From NCBI RefSeq assembly GCF_001577835.2, contig NC_029516.1:70191221-70255220 (forward strand): 64,000 nt of DNA, read 5' to 3'. The notes below the pieces were generated by a model. The model worked only from the letters and a program-made list of their open reading frames with translations. It ran no database searches and had not been told where the DNA came from. Positions 12,725 through 27,888 of the stretch are shown piece by piece. The stretch comes from Coturnix japonica. Taxonomy: Eukaryota > Chordata > Aves > Galliformes > Phasianidae. Each line of letters begins with the position of its first letter. Positions within the stretch are counted from its first letter, which is position 1. Made by a program: the position numbers and the translations under genes.

Positions 12725-12824
12725 AGAAGAAGAGATCACCATCACGGGCAATGCTGCCTGAAGCAGGGGGGTTGAAACAATGATCCTTGAGGTCCCTTCC
12801 AAGCCAAGTCATTCTATGATTTAT
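12725..12824 (+). repeat. Short CR1 LINE tail fragment
   Basis: Shows GGGGGGTTGAAAC, GATCCTTGAGGTCCCTTCC and a terminal CATTCTATGATT, a CR1 3-prime end of about 100 bp lying between D and J. The rest of the D-J interval (12351-14167) holds nothing I can name. Confidence 0.8.
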
Positions 12825-14167
12825 CACTCTTAGAAACACATTTGTTTTCTTCTGGATTTGGAAGGAGTCCAAATCCAGAATGGTGACCCAGAAATAAATG
12901 TTCTCCAGAAGTTATTTTATTTTAAAAGTAGTCTTTTGGTGATATTCATCAGCTTTTTATTATCTATTCTGAAACAGAATGACTTATTCTAAACAGACTT
13001 TTTAGCACCATCCTGACAAAAATGTTATACAGAAAGAATCTTGCTATGTTGTGGAGAGCTGTTTTCTAGAATGACTGATTGTTAAACAGCTGCATAGAGC
13101 TGTTAGTACTGCTTGTGATAAAGCTGAGTACCTTTTCCTTTTATTTTATTAACTACAAACTAGCAGACATATGTCTTTCCCAGTTATCTGATTTAATGTG
13201 TTTTAGTTTACCCCCAGAGTGATTTGCTTTTAAAGTCTTGATTTTCTTCTTGAGACCTCTCCTAAATGTAACTGTAATTCAGATAGCTTTTCAGCAGTAT
13301 CTCCATAATAACCTGGAAGCACAGTTACACTTTTTTTTTGGAGGTGCTCAAAGTGGTGTAAGGGGGTCAATGTCTAGAAATATAAATACTCCATAATTAC
13401 AGCTTCCATATTGTCAGCAGACTCCAAACACTGAGAATGTTTTATTTCTTTAACACATGAAACTTAAGAATCAAGTTGATTTGTGGTGGTCATAGTCACA
13501 CGCCTTTTCACTTAGGTGCTTCTTCTTTGTGGTAGTAAATTAAGACAAAATAATCTTTCTTCCCCATCAGCCATCTGATAATCTCACAGGATTCCATTCA
13601 GTTTTCTGATAGCTTGAAAGTAATTCACACAAGGACTGTCCAAAAGAATCAGTTGGCTGGTCTAAGACAAATCCTTTATTGTCACTAGGAAAAACTGCAA
13701 TGTGCTATCAAAGAGAAGGAACTAAGAAAAACATCACCTTGACAAAGACGTGAGTCAGTCTGTGGATGCTGGAGACTTACTTGCAAGAGAAAAGCTCTAA
13801 CAACCCTTTATATATTGCTTCTGAAAGTTGTATGCTACATTTCAGATTCTTCTATCTCATTAATAAAGAACCATTTTGGGGATAACAGCAAACATTACTG
13901 CATCCAAAAGATACTGTTCGCTTCACATACTGTGATAGATTTAGATGAATCTGCAGTCAGTCTGGTTTGCAGAAAATTATTTCAAGGTCATTCCAGAATC
14001 CACTAGCTTGTTTTCCAGACAGGATAGGCTTGCAGCTCTCAGACGATGAAGGTAAGCTCAAACATACTATGTCTGTCAAGAGAAACCAAAACAGAACACT
14101 AGCACAGTGCTGTAGAATGTACTCTAGTTGTCTTAATGCACTCTCCCATGTGGCTTTTGCAAATATA

Positions 14168-14205
14168 GGTTTTTGTAAAGACCTCCTGGGAAATGCACCA
14201 TTGTG
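14168..14205 (-). promoter_or_regulatory. D-beta 3-prime recombination signal (23 type, 22-bp spacer)
   Basis: On the minus strand: heptamer CACAATG (14199-14205), spacer of 22 bp (14177-14198), and a perfect consensus nonamer ACAAAAACC (14168-14176). This signal pairs with the 12-type signal of J. The spacer is one base short of canonical. Confidence 0.93.
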
Positions 14206-14220
14206 GCTACCCCCTGTCCC
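14206..14220 (-). CDS. TRBD: T-cell receptor beta diversity segment (D-beta)
   Basis: The 15-nt segment GGGACAGGGGGTAGC lies exactly between a 12-type signal on its upstream side and a 23-type signal downstream, the arrangement that forces V-D-J joining. The GGGACAGGGGG core is the same as in chicken and mammalian D-beta segments as I know them. It codes glycine-rich residues in the usual frames, with a TAG in one frame. Confidence 0.95.
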
Positions 14221-14248
14221 CACAACGGTACAGTCTCATACAAAAACA
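14221..14248 (-). promoter_or_regulatory. D-beta 5-prime 12-bp recombination signal
   Basis: On the minus strand: nonamer TGTTTTTGT (14240-14248, 8 of 9 to consensus), spacer of 12 bp (14228-14239), heptamer CGTTGTG (14221-14227) abutting D. It pairs with the 23-type signals of the V segments. Confidence 0.93.
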
Positions 14249-14361
14249 ATTCCACCTGTCTCCACTCTCTCATTTTATTATCCAGACACCATAAGAATTT
14301 ACTGTGGAAACCACAGGCCACTTCCTTCCTCTGCCACTGCTCTGTCTATGTGATAGTCCAA

Positions 14362-14472
14362 TTATCTCCTGTTGTATACATTATCCATTAATACATCATT
14401 CCAACAGTTCTTCCTTTAGACAAAAATGATTCTTTGTTATCTAGTGATATCTAGTGATATCTTTGATTATCT
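14362..14472 (-). promoter_or_regulatory. Cluster of GATA-type sites upstream of D-beta
   Basis: Four WGATAA-like motifs (plus-strand TTATCT at 14362-14367, 14437-14442 and 14467-14472; TTATCC at 14381-14386) plus a short GATATCTAGT tandem lie 115-270 bp upstream of D. In mouse a germline promoter bound by GATA3 sits upstream of D-beta1, so a similar element here is plausible. This is motif reading only. Confidence 0.3.
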
Positions 14473-16859
14473 AGTTTTATTTGAAGTTATTTTTCACCAT
14501 GTAATTTCATGGCAGTAGTCATGGTGCTTTCATTCCCACTCTTCTGCCTCAGGACAATAACAGAACCCAAGACTTCTGTAGCTGTTTTACATTGTAAGTG
14601 ATTTGCTTACTACAGACTGGTGTTTCTCTTTGTAGCCTTGCCTGATTGTAAATGCCTTCTTCAATCTCTGCTGTGCTTGCCAGTTGCTTTGAAAGGGATG
14701 GAAGTAGGATGCTGAGCAACTAGTTGGATGCCTGTTGTAGGAAGCAGAAATAGAGTCTTTGCAGGTTGCCTAGAAAGCTTTTTCACTAGAATCATCCAAG
14801 AGCAAGAGCTTGCCTTCATTTTGGAAGCTGAAGGCGGTGGGGACTTCCAGTGAAGGTTATAAGGTACTTTCATATTTCTTTCTTACGCGTAACTAAATGA
14901 AGACACAAAACTTTCTCTATACCTGGTTTGCCCAGGTACAATGAAAGATCTGTGTGAGACTGTGCAGACTGGTAGACACTGAGGTGATACAATGAAAGAA
15001 AGCTGCATGAAATATTTAGATAGGGCATATGTTCAGCCCATCCAGGCCTTGTCTTCTCACAGAAACTATCCAGGTATAGCAACGTGAATAGTTGCTATAG
15101 TAAATAGTAAAAGCACCTGCAGTTCCTGTTGCTATCTAATGGCTTCACTTGAAACTATTTTGATAATCAGTCAGCAGAAGACATAATCCTCTGAAAGAAG
15201 GTAGGTCTCCTGGTAAGAATCACAAATTGTTTTCTCTTAGATTCTTAGGAAGAGATGTTAGGGCCCTAGGGATGTGAATAAGAACATCAGAGTAAGCTGA
15301 AACGTTTAGGATCAAGACAGAAATCTACAGAAGGACATTTCAAATACTGGACAGGAAATAGGTGCCTCTGCAATACCCTCTTTTCTACAGCAGCAAAACA
15401 GTATGCTTACCTCACTAATTTTAAAAATGATTGCAAACACTTTTTTTTTGGTTTATATTGAATTATTTTAAAAAATACACTGAGGATTTTTTCTGTTTCT
15501 GCTGAAATGGTAACACTAGTGGAATATTACTTGCCTGCACTGAGTAAGGACTTTCTCTTATGTCAGAAGCATTTGTTCCAAGTCTAAAACCTTCCTACTT
15601 AAATCCCTTTATGGGTATTACTGTCAGCAGCAGACTCTCTGAAACATGATGTCTCTCATGTAAAAGTATGCAAACCAAATCCTCTGTATTAATTTTAAGG
15701 GTAAGTTCTACATGATGCTAATATCACATAGATGGGCACTACTACAAGGTAATATCCAAGAAGAGCCAGCAGACAGCAGTCTTGTCCCACTTTAGAGTTC
15801 CTATATAGTCCATATAGGTCTTTTAGGCTATAATCTAAAACAATAGGGAGAAAGTGAAGGAAAGTCCATCCCTTCTTTCAGTTTCCATGTGTCTGATAGA
15901 AAGTTTCATGGACCAAGATGTGTAAAACTTCAGCCAAGAGGGAAAGGTAAGAGTTTGTGAACAAGAGATGTTTAGGGCCATATTTTCTAAAAATAGTATC
16001 GCATTAGTGCAGGTTTTTTTACAGAAAAGTAATGATCTCATTGCTTATATCAGTCCTGGATTCTTTTCTAGCTCAAATAAAATGCAAGATTCAGAGAAGC
16101 CAGGAGGTTTTTAGTCTGAATCTAATATCCTGCCTCAGCATTTCCCAGAGTCCCTGGCAGCTTAATAGCAGACATACATTTTTCCAGAGACTTTTCTGTT
16201 TACAGTAAGCACACTGATCCTCTCCTAATGGTATTCTGTCCCTTTGCACTTCACCTTAAAACCTTATTCCCCTCAGGAAGCAATAGACCCACCCCCAGCC
16301 TTACTAATTTCTTGGATTATGACCATTACTAGCGTCTTACTATAGTTATGTTTTTCTTCATCCACCTTTTCTCTATTGTTTTATACTTTCCAGATATTTT
16401 CTAACATTTTTTCCAATGAGCAGGCACCTATCCTTCAAAGGCAGTCAGTAGCAGATATAGCTGCTTTAAACCAGTTTTGGATCACCCAAGAAAGGTAGAG
16501 GTCACAATCCAGTAATAAAGAAGGAATTGCTTACCCCTTTCCAAGGATCAGGGCTCACCAAACACTCCAAAGGAGGTGATCTCCAAGTAGAAATCTTGCC
16601 CTTGCAGCAGTCAGCCCTTATATGAGGTTAGGGAGAGGTGGAACCTAGCTCCCCCACTTCTGGTCACACAAGTGAACTGCTTCCACCTTGCTACCAGGGC
16701 TGACTAGATCCTTTCACCAGATGCTCAATCCCTGGTTCAGTCAGTGACCTAACAGTTCCAATACTCCAATTTTAACCAGGTTTGCATTACAGGGATATTT
16801 TCCCCCCCTTATCCTCCTATAGTGGCTTGCATACTGGGAAACTTTGATGGGTCACCATA
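14473..16859. other. V-D interval, no gene recognised
   Basis: No open frame of substance, recombination signal or repeat could be recognised. It separates the D-J-C cluster from the retroviral fossil. Confidence 0.5.
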
Positions 16860-18640
16860 GACATATTGCTTGTTTCATTTCATAATCATAGTCCAGGGTA
16901 CAGTGGATGCCAAAAGTTGTCTTTGTTTATCAAATATGAACCACCGATTGAGCACCTGGGGAAAGGATCCAGTCAGCCCTGGGAGCACAGGTGAAGGCAG
17001 TTCACCTGTATGACTGGAAGGGGTGCTGGCTGCATCTCTCTTAAACCTCATTTTACAGCTGACTGCCACAGGGGAAAGATTTTTTTCTGGCAGTTCCTTC
17101 TTGGTGAAGCTTTCCCCTGTAAACCTAGAATCTTCTGATATGGGTGAGCAATCTTCTTCCCTTCCTTTATAGCACCTCTCTATTGTGCTAGTCCTTTTGT
17201 CATCACACCTTTGTTGTAATGCTTTTTCCAATGTATTAATCTGTCCAGTTGCTAGAGTGACACTGAAGCATCTCGATACCATGTTATTTCTTGCAGTGAT
17301 CATGTGGACTCAAGGAGATTCATGGGGAGTGGTATAAGTGTTTCAGAAGTACCAGAAAGGGCAGGTCTGTCCTCTGGGGAAAGTCACAGGCCTTGGTCCT
17401 GTCCTGGGTCAACAGTTCAGCTTGCACTGAGGCATATTGCATCTGCCTTTACCACACCCTTTGGCCCAGTATCTGGGGCTGCATAACTGTATCATGTACC
17501 AAAGGTGTAGTTCTCATTTGCTATTGGGACATGAATAAGGTCCCCTTAGTGTAGAGTCTGGTGGCTAGAAATATGGTAGACATGTATGGTCCTGTGTTTA
17601 ACCACATTCCATATATCTAACCACATACCTCTGCCCCAGATTACTTAGTTATAATCATCCACATGACTTGCATTTATGCCCACTGGCTACTCTGACTATC
17701 CCCCTCTACAAACCAGATTGTTTCAGTGGAAGGATGTTACGCCACTGCTCTCTGCTTGCTTGGGTTACCCTTGCTGGACCCATGTGTATACAATGCATCT
17801 TCAGGAATGGGATATTTCTCTTCCTGAATGGGACTCTTCTCTGGTGGAGCAACCATCATCTTTTCTGGCATGTCACTGTGATACTTTGCAGTGCTTAAGA
17901 TCTTCTGAAGCTCTTCCACTAATGGTGACAGACTACTTCTCTAACTGAGATAGGAAGCCCATTGTGCTGCTGTCTGTGCTTGGGTCATGCCTGTCTTAGG
18001 TCAGATCTGTCACCCACCCATGAACTGGCAGCGTCATCTTAACTATGACTTTAGCTGTTTGGGGTATTGGCTCTATTGCCTCTAACGCAGACTGGACAGT
18101 CAATAACTACTTCTCGATCATACTATATCTCTCTTCTGCTCCACGCCAGACCTGAGACCAGAACCCAACTGGGGTTCAAATGGAATTCTGGCACTGCCAT
18201 AGGCCCCAGCTGAAAGGGTGGGATCAAATATGCCTAGCACATGGACCTGTTTAACAGCTAGTTTTGCTTGCTTGTTTCATTCTCCCTCTGTCCTATTTTT
18301 GCCCTTTCTTTATGTGTCAGAATAAAGGCCTCAGCAGCTAGTGGGGTATAAAGGACTGCCAGCATTCCAATATACCCCCAAATCCTTGCACCTGCCTTGG
18401 CACAGTAGGGACCAAGAATATCTGAACTTTGTTATTGCTGTGGATAGTAATTGGGTCTTTCCTGACCAAATTGCACCCCAGAATTTCACCAACAGGCTTG
18501 GTTCTTGCACCTTCTGTGGGTTTATAGCCCACCCTTTCTCTTGTAAATTAGTAGCCAGTGAGTCTACTGCCTTTCCTAAGGCCTCCAGTGAGTCAAATGT
18601 TGCAATGGAACTGCTAGGTCATAGTGTGAGCCAGTATGTG
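16860..18640 (-). mobile_element. Endogenous retrovirus pol fossil (ERVL-like)
   Basis: Minus-strand frames show, in pol order, the end of a reverse transcriptase (FLVPTVPRQVQGF near 18400 with a following GGILECWQSFIPH) and an RNase H-like stretch (YPIPEDALYTHGSSKGNP near 17780). The style suggests an ERVL/class III element, though the class is an inference. Limits are approximate; I found no paired LTRs of its own. It is broken in many places and is an old fossil. Confidence 0.75.
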
Positions 18641-18699
18641 AGCACACGAATGCCTGGAGTAGGGGGAGTCTAGATTCACCCTTCCTATAGTGTTACAGT

Positions 18700-19136
18700 T
18701 TGATGCTATTAGAATTATTCCACTCTGCTAGGTCACGTGCCACTGACTAATGACAATATATAGGTGAATGCACATTATTCAAGTCACCTCTTAGTCAAGG
18801 CAAAACAGTGTGAGTACTGGTGGGCGAAACATTCCTCTATAGTCAGACACATGAGAGTCCACATGAGTGGAACTGAGGGCAGCAAAAAAGCAGGCTGTGC
18901 GTGTGAACATGGCTGTGGAAAGGATGCCGACAGTACATGAGCAGGAAGAAATCATACATTACAAAAAGTTACATTCACATCCTGCTTTTTCCTCCTTCTG
19001 CTTTTTTGTCTTCAAACGATGAATTCGTCAGACATAAAACCAAAGAGAACACTGAGAATGTGCAAGAAGAAACATCACAGGGTTGCCTGAAATGTACTCA
19101 CAGCTCATCCATGGGTGGAAGGAGTAAACTGAATGG
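18700..19136. repeat. Remnant of the V2-side duplicated block
   Basis: About 18790-18935 resembles 30665-31220 and 48125-48680 (GAGTCAAGGCAAAAC, then CTGTGGAAAGGAT...GTACATGA), that is, flanking DNA upstream of V2. A V2-bearing unit therefore probably once extended to this edge, but no V2 segment survives here. Confidence 0.5.
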
Positions 19137-19630
19137 ACACTGATTGTCTTACAGCTTAACAGGCTGTAGCAATGACATAAGTATGAGGCAAAAAGGAACA
19201 GATGCAGCACATGTAAAACTGATGCTTCATTCAGAAGAAAGCTGGACTATGTAAACAATTTCAGAATAGAAAGAAATCTATACTTTACTGGAATATCATT
19301 TTACATTAGGTTGCATACTACTATAGCACACCACCCCAGTTCTTCTGAGGCCCTAATTCTTTTCAGTTCTTGAGTTCAATACAGCCTGTCCACGCTCAGT
19401 GAGTATCATTCTATCTCTGGATTGATTAACAAACTGTCAGGATTGTTATGAAGTGATAGAGGATAAAGAGCTGATCAGAAAAGAGGAATTCAGCAATTAA
19501 ATGGAACCTGCTTGACCTCTCTTGGTCCAGCTCCTCAGCAACCTTTGCCCTATGAAGATCCAGCTGGCCTACATTCCAGTATCCTGTGCTGAGAGCTACC
19601 CCCTTCTGTGGGAGGGTACTGGAGAGGAGG

Positions 19631-19669
19631 AGTTTATGTACAGAAAGCAAGTGACTTTGAATTGTTGTG
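19631..19669 (-). promoter_or_regulatory. V1-a 23-bp recombination signal
   Basis: Minus strand: heptamer CACAACA (19663-19669), 23-bp spacer (19640-19662), nonamer ACATAAACT (19631-19639). The heptamer keeps CAC but departs from CACAGTG at three of the last four bases. Confidence 0.9.
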
Positions 19670-20085
19670 TCCGGACTGGAGGCACAGAAATAGACAGCTG
19701 AATGGTTCTTCTTTACAGACACGATATCTAAATGAAAGACTTCTTGGCTTAACCTCTTAGCCTCGTATCCAGTGTGAACATCACCCTTAAAAATCTGACT
19801 TGTTCTGTATGAATAATAGATTGATTGCAGGCCCTTCCCTGGCTGCTGCATATACCAATACATATAACTGTGATTATCATTTTGACTGCATTTCAGAGTA
19901 GCATTCTCATCTTCTTTCAGCACCAGACTTGAGGTTTGAGTTATCTCAGCTCCTGTGAGACAAAGCAAAAGAAACACAGTCAAAAAGCAGACTACATTTT
20001 GCCCTCAGCAGAACAGGCATGAATTCTCAGCTGATGGCTTACTCGCTCCAAAGAAGTACAAGATCATGCACCAAACTGCCCGCAT
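19670..20085 (-). CDS. TRBV: T-cell receptor beta variable segment V1-a
   Basis: Two exons: leader 20043-20085 (MRAVWCMILYFFGA, GTAAG donor) and V exon 19670-19952 (283 nt, TCTCACAG acceptor). The V domain runs AEITQTSSLVLKEDENATLK with first cysteine CSQNDN, the core tryptophan in MYWYMQQPGKGLQ, and ends YFCASSPD at the recombination signal. It forms the beta-chain variable domain after V-DJ joining. No stop or frameshift is seen, so it looks functional. CDR2 differs from the other three V1 genes (YRTSQIF in place of YGENQDY). This V lies nearest to D. Confidence 0.92.
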
Positions 20086-20135
20086 TCTCACTGCTGCCTC
20101 AGAAGCCAGAGAGCATGCCGTGGTGAGGGACTTAC

Positions 20136-20170
20136 TTATATAGGTCTGTTTGCATTTCCCTTAAGCCAAT
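20136..20170 (-). promoter_or_regulatory. V1-a promoter: CCAAT, octamer-like and TATA elements
   Basis: On the minus strand, ATTGG (20166-20170), octamer-like ATGCAAAC (20148-20155) and TATATAA (20136-20142) lie in that order, about 50-85 bp upstream of the ATG at 20085. The same set stands before V1-b, and in modified form before V1-c and V1-d. Confidence 0.75.
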
Positions 20171-20289
20171 AGCATTGATCTCTACAGCAGCCAGATCTGT
20201 GCTGAAAACCAAGCTTCTTCCTGTGTAAAATTTCAAGCAAACACATTGCCTTAAGAGTGCCTGCTGAAAATAAATTGAAGCTTTCAAAA

Positions 20290-20620
20290 TGATTCAGATA
20301 GAAAACATTCTATCAAACAGGATAGTATCAAGGGGAAATGATTTTAAAATAAACCAGGGAAGATATAGACTGGGCTTCAGGAAAAAGTGTTTTTTTTTTT
20401 TTAAAACAACAACAACAACAAAAAAAACAACAGTACTGAAGCACAGGCACAGGGAACCCAGAGATGTGCTGGATAACCCCTCCCTGGAGACAATCAAGGT
20501 CAGGCTGGAAAGGGTCTGAGCGACCTGATCTAGCAATAGGTGTTTCTTTTTGTTGCAGTGCAGTTGGACTGGATGACCTTTAAAGGTCCCTTCCAACTCA
20601 AACAATTCTATTCTAAGCAT
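20290..20620 (+). repeat. CR1-related 3-prime tail upstream of V1-a
   Basis: Shows CR1 tail features: CTGGATAACCCCTCCCTGGAG, GACCTGATCTAG, TTGGACTGGATGACCTTTAAAGGTCCCTTCCAACTC. The same element is upstream of all four V1 genes, so it was in place before they duplicated. Confidence 0.8.
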
Positions 20621-23094
20621 GTATTGTGTACAATGGTTCCTGTAACTACAGCTTCCATGGCCTTCTTCTCATCTGGAAAAGAAGAGTAAACACAAAGATG
20701 AGGAGAACAACTATTTCTTAAAGAAGTTCTCTCAAAACAGTTGTTTGTTCTGCAGTGCCACCTCAAGCTTGCAGGAAAAAGCACTGCTGGGTAGAAACTG
20801 CTTTTTCAGAACTGTATTAGAGCACTGTGGCTCCAGAACTTCAAGATGACAGCGTCCACTGAAGATCTGGCTGGTTTCCTACTGGGTAATGCGAAGTGCA
20901 CAGCTGTGACTAGTCTATAACCGCCTCATTTATTTGCTGGACTTAGAAGGTTACTGATATGTTCACAGGGCCTTGCAATAGCACTTGCTGACCTAAACTA
21001 AGCATGCCTGGGAGCTGAGAAATGTTTTCTTACATTAAGTTCTTGAGTTTGAAGAGTTGTATTTCAGTGTTCACATAAAAGATGTGAGATGCAACAGTAA
21101 CATCATGATTTTCAAGAACTAATATCTTATTACAGGAGAAAAGAATAAGAACAACAAAAACTCATATCACTCAGATGTCACTCCCAAAGTAGCCACCACA
21201 GCATTTGTCTTCCTTAGCACTTCTGTCAGAAAACAGAATTCCCAAAACTTTCATAGGCCGGTGGAATCCCTAGATGGCAACTGAACATGGTAAAAATGAA
21301 CTCTGAAGAAGAGGCAGAAGAGAGTAAGCAAGTCAGTCTCTGAGAGACAATGTTTTCCCAGTGCTTTCCTCACTGTGTTTTGTTTGCCTGATACAAGCAG
21401 TGAGGAAATCACAGTCCTGAGGTTATTGTACACAGCAGAAGAAAGCTCCCTGCTTGCAAGGAATGGTGTGCTATGCTTCTGGCTGAACAGTTCATAGAGT
21501 CAGAAGAGCACTGGTTTCCAGGGTGCATAAGGCCCACAGAATTGACATGTGGAGATGTGAGTCTTTCAGAAATGGCTTTTGGACTGGATTAACTGAGAGA
21601 AGCAACTGAACTTAACTTCCTCAGATCTGCCCTCATGCCGAATCTGCAGGAATACAATGAACACATCTCAGACTGCTCAGCCAAGAACAGTGTAATTTGT
21701 TTTATACAAGTGACTGGAAGCAGAGTAAAATTTATGCAGTTTGGTCAGTCAGGAGACTAGAACCTGAGCATGACAGTGAGTTATCAATCCTGGCACTTGA
21801 TAAGTCTCTTAGAAATTTTAGTAATCTGGATTATAAGTGGGAAAATCTTCTACAGGACGTGGTCTCTACTCATTCCCTGTTCTTTCTCTTATCACCTATT
21901 CTCATCACCTCACACTCATTTTTTTCTGGGATCTAATAGCGAATTTCATTCTAGCATACCTAGCTTTGCCACACCTTCAGGGACCAGCATGGTACATTTA
22001 CTCCTGATGTGTTACGCTTCTTCACTCTATTCACTTATAGGAGACAACTAATTGATCTGTGCTTAACGGTATGCAGATGGCATGTCAAAAAGATAGCTGA
22101 GAAAAAGAATAAATAAATGCCCAACAATGTACCTGTACTTTCTCAAGGATACTGTTTGTTGATTTAGGTGTGCTTTCCCATGAAGAAAAGGTAAGAAATG
22201 GATATCCAAGAAGAGAGCCAATGGCAGAAGGAGGAAACCTTGGTAAAACCCTTTCAACATATTTCCCTGTCTTATTACAGAGGAGTGAATGGCCCATCAA
22301 AATTTCACCTCCACATGCAGAGACTGGGGACAAAGTGGTAATGGAAGGGAAAACCAAATTTCAGAGTTGAGGATAAAGACAGACTGTCCAGCCTTGTTCC
22401 AGAGCTGTCCAGGAACAGCCATAACTCTCATGGACCAGGTGTGAAATCCATCCACATGAACCAAGGGGATCAAAGGAGTCACTTCTGGGTCTCATGGGGC
22501 TTACTGCCTTTGGCTATGGGACCCAGTAAGGGATGCCAGTGAAGAACATTTTAGGATTGCATGAGACTTATGGGAGAATTACGGAAAGAATCCAAGGCAA
22601 GGAAAGAGAGGGTTTTATATGATTTGGGAAGGAACCAAATGGAGGGGAGAAGAAGAGGGATGGAGACACATAAAAGGCAAGTTGCTGATGAGAATCCTTG
22701 TCTGGCTAGGCCCTATACCCATGTCTCACCCTTTCTTCTCAAGTTTGCTTTTCCTAAGTGAGGGACTCTATTCTGAGTATGTGCTTTGTGTACTGAGGGC
22801 AAAGCATCGCAAACTGCAGCCAGACCACAGATCACAGGTACCAGCAGCTGGAGAAACAAGAGTGAGTGAGTGAACTTAAGAGTCAGCGACTGTGTCTGTG
22901 TGAGTGTCCATATGAGTAAAAGCACTTGCAGGTGTGGGGATATGTGAGGACAGTGCAGTGGAATTCCTGGGTCACAGACTGAATGTGAGCATGTGAGTGC
23001 CTGGAGAGGGGGAAGCCTACATCTACTCTCTCTCTCCCCATCTCAGAGGTATTTCTGGGAGCACATATGTAGTCCAAGTCTGCGCAGTTTTCAC
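20621..23094. other. Duplicated spacer, no gene recognised
   Basis: From about 21715 this is paralogous to the sequence from about 38160 (shared CAGGAGACTAGAACC and following). A stretch at about 22835-22970 resembles 31010-31130 and 48465-48590. No gene is seen. Confidence 0.6.
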
Positions 23095-24035
23095 AGTTCA
23101 ATTTCCTCTAAAAGCTTGCCAGCAACTCTGCTCTGAGCCCATAGTACTGCATAGGGTGCAGGACCATTGCACCTTAGTGCAGGATCCACCACTTGATCTT
23201 GTTGGACTTCATCCCTCTGGCTGCAGCCCATCGATCCACATTCTTCTGTAGGGCCTTCCTACCCTCAGGTGCATCAACACATCTCCCCAAATCAGTGTCG
23301 TCTGCACTGATTAATGTACTGAGGGTGTACTCAACTCCCTCATCCAAATCATCAGTAAAGACACTAAACCATACTAAAGGATGGGCCCCAGTAATGAACT
23401 CTGGTCAACACCACTTATGACCAACAGTAAACTGGTTTATACTCCATTCACCACCATACTCTGGGCCCAGACATCCAGACAGCTCCCTGTGTACCTGTGC
23501 AAGAAAAGGTCTGCCAGTTTCCACAAGAGAATACTATGGCAGGTAGTGTCAAGAGCTTTGCTGAAGCCTAGGTAAACTGTGTCAAAAGCCTCTCCTTCAC
23601 TGACCAGCTGGATCACCCTGTCACAGAAGGAGGTGAGGATGGTCAAGCAGAACCTGATCCCCTGGCTGTCCTGCACACTTCATGAGGTTACACTCAAGAT
23701 GATCAGTTCCATAACCTTCTCTGGCACTGAGGTCAGGCTAACAAGCCTATAGTCCCCCAGATTCCCCTTATAACCTTTCCTATAGGCGAGTTCAACATTA
23801 ACAAGTCTAGAGTCATCTGGGACCTCTCTGGCTGACAAGGACTGTTTACAGATAGTGGAAAGCAGCTTGGTAGTTACCTCCATCAACTACCTCACTAACC
23901 TCAAGTGAATCTCATCTGGCTCCATGGACTTGTGACAGTCTAGATGAAGTAGAAGGTCTCTAACTATTTGCACCTGAATTGTGGAGGGTTTATATTCTGC
24001 TTTGCACTCACTCCTTTCGTGACTGTCCCCACTGA
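23095..24035 (-). repeat. CR1 LINE reverse-transcriptase fragment
   Basis: The minus strand encodes CR1 RT pieces (DRVIQLVSEGEAFDTVYLGF, then SKALDTTCHSIL). It is truncated at both ends and corresponds to 39120-40360, so it predates the A/B duplication. Confidence 0.9.
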
Positions 24036-24321
24036 TGAGCTTATAGACATTCACCCCAGACAGGAGAAAAATGGAACTCTTCTCAGCTGCTGTAGGACTG
24101 GGACTGCCTGGCTCAGAAGCCTTCTTGAATGGTAGCAGTGTCATACTCTCAATGCCAGGCAGCCCTGCAACTCCAGAGCACCGCTACAAGTGTGCACACC
24201 TTAGCTGGAACAGCAGGGAAGGGTGGGGAGGGCCTGGTGTAAAGCTGCAGGGAACCCAACTTGGCTCTGATGAGCTTCAGTCTCCAAAGTAAGTATCTGT
24301 AAGGGTCATTTAAGTAAGATT

Positions 24322-24327
24322 TTTATT
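24322..24327 (-). terminator. Polyadenylation signal of trypsinogen II-A
   Basis: AATAAA on the minus strand about 80 bp past the stop codon. The paralog has the same signal at 41847-41852. Confidence 0.85.
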
Positions 24328-24403
24328 TGTGCTATTACCTTCTTAAGAGGAAGGTGATAGGGCAGGAAGGGAGCAGCCACTGAGCCAGGAGGCCATCTGG
24401 GTA

Positions 24404-27766
<3,363 letters not shown>

Positions 27767-27824
27767 GGCGCTTCCACCACCAAGCTCTGCAACTTGTACA
27801 AGGACTAGCCTCAGAAACTGCTCT

Positions 27825-27888
27825 CCTTTATGCTCCCGGAGAGCTTTACCGTTGCCAGCACATGGTCTCTCCAGCTTTAACTTTCCCA
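27825..27888 (-). promoter_or_regulatory. Candidate promoter of trypsinogen II-A
   Basis: On the minus strand a TATA-like CATAAAGG (27825-27832) lies about 60 bp before the ATG; further upstream are an E-box CATGTG (27859-27864) and TGGGAAA (27882-27888). An E-box paired with a TGGGAAA-type box is the layout of PTF1 sites in pancreatic exocrine promoters. The pairing here is inferred from motifs. The equivalent DNA in copy B falls in an assembly gap. Confidence 0.45.
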
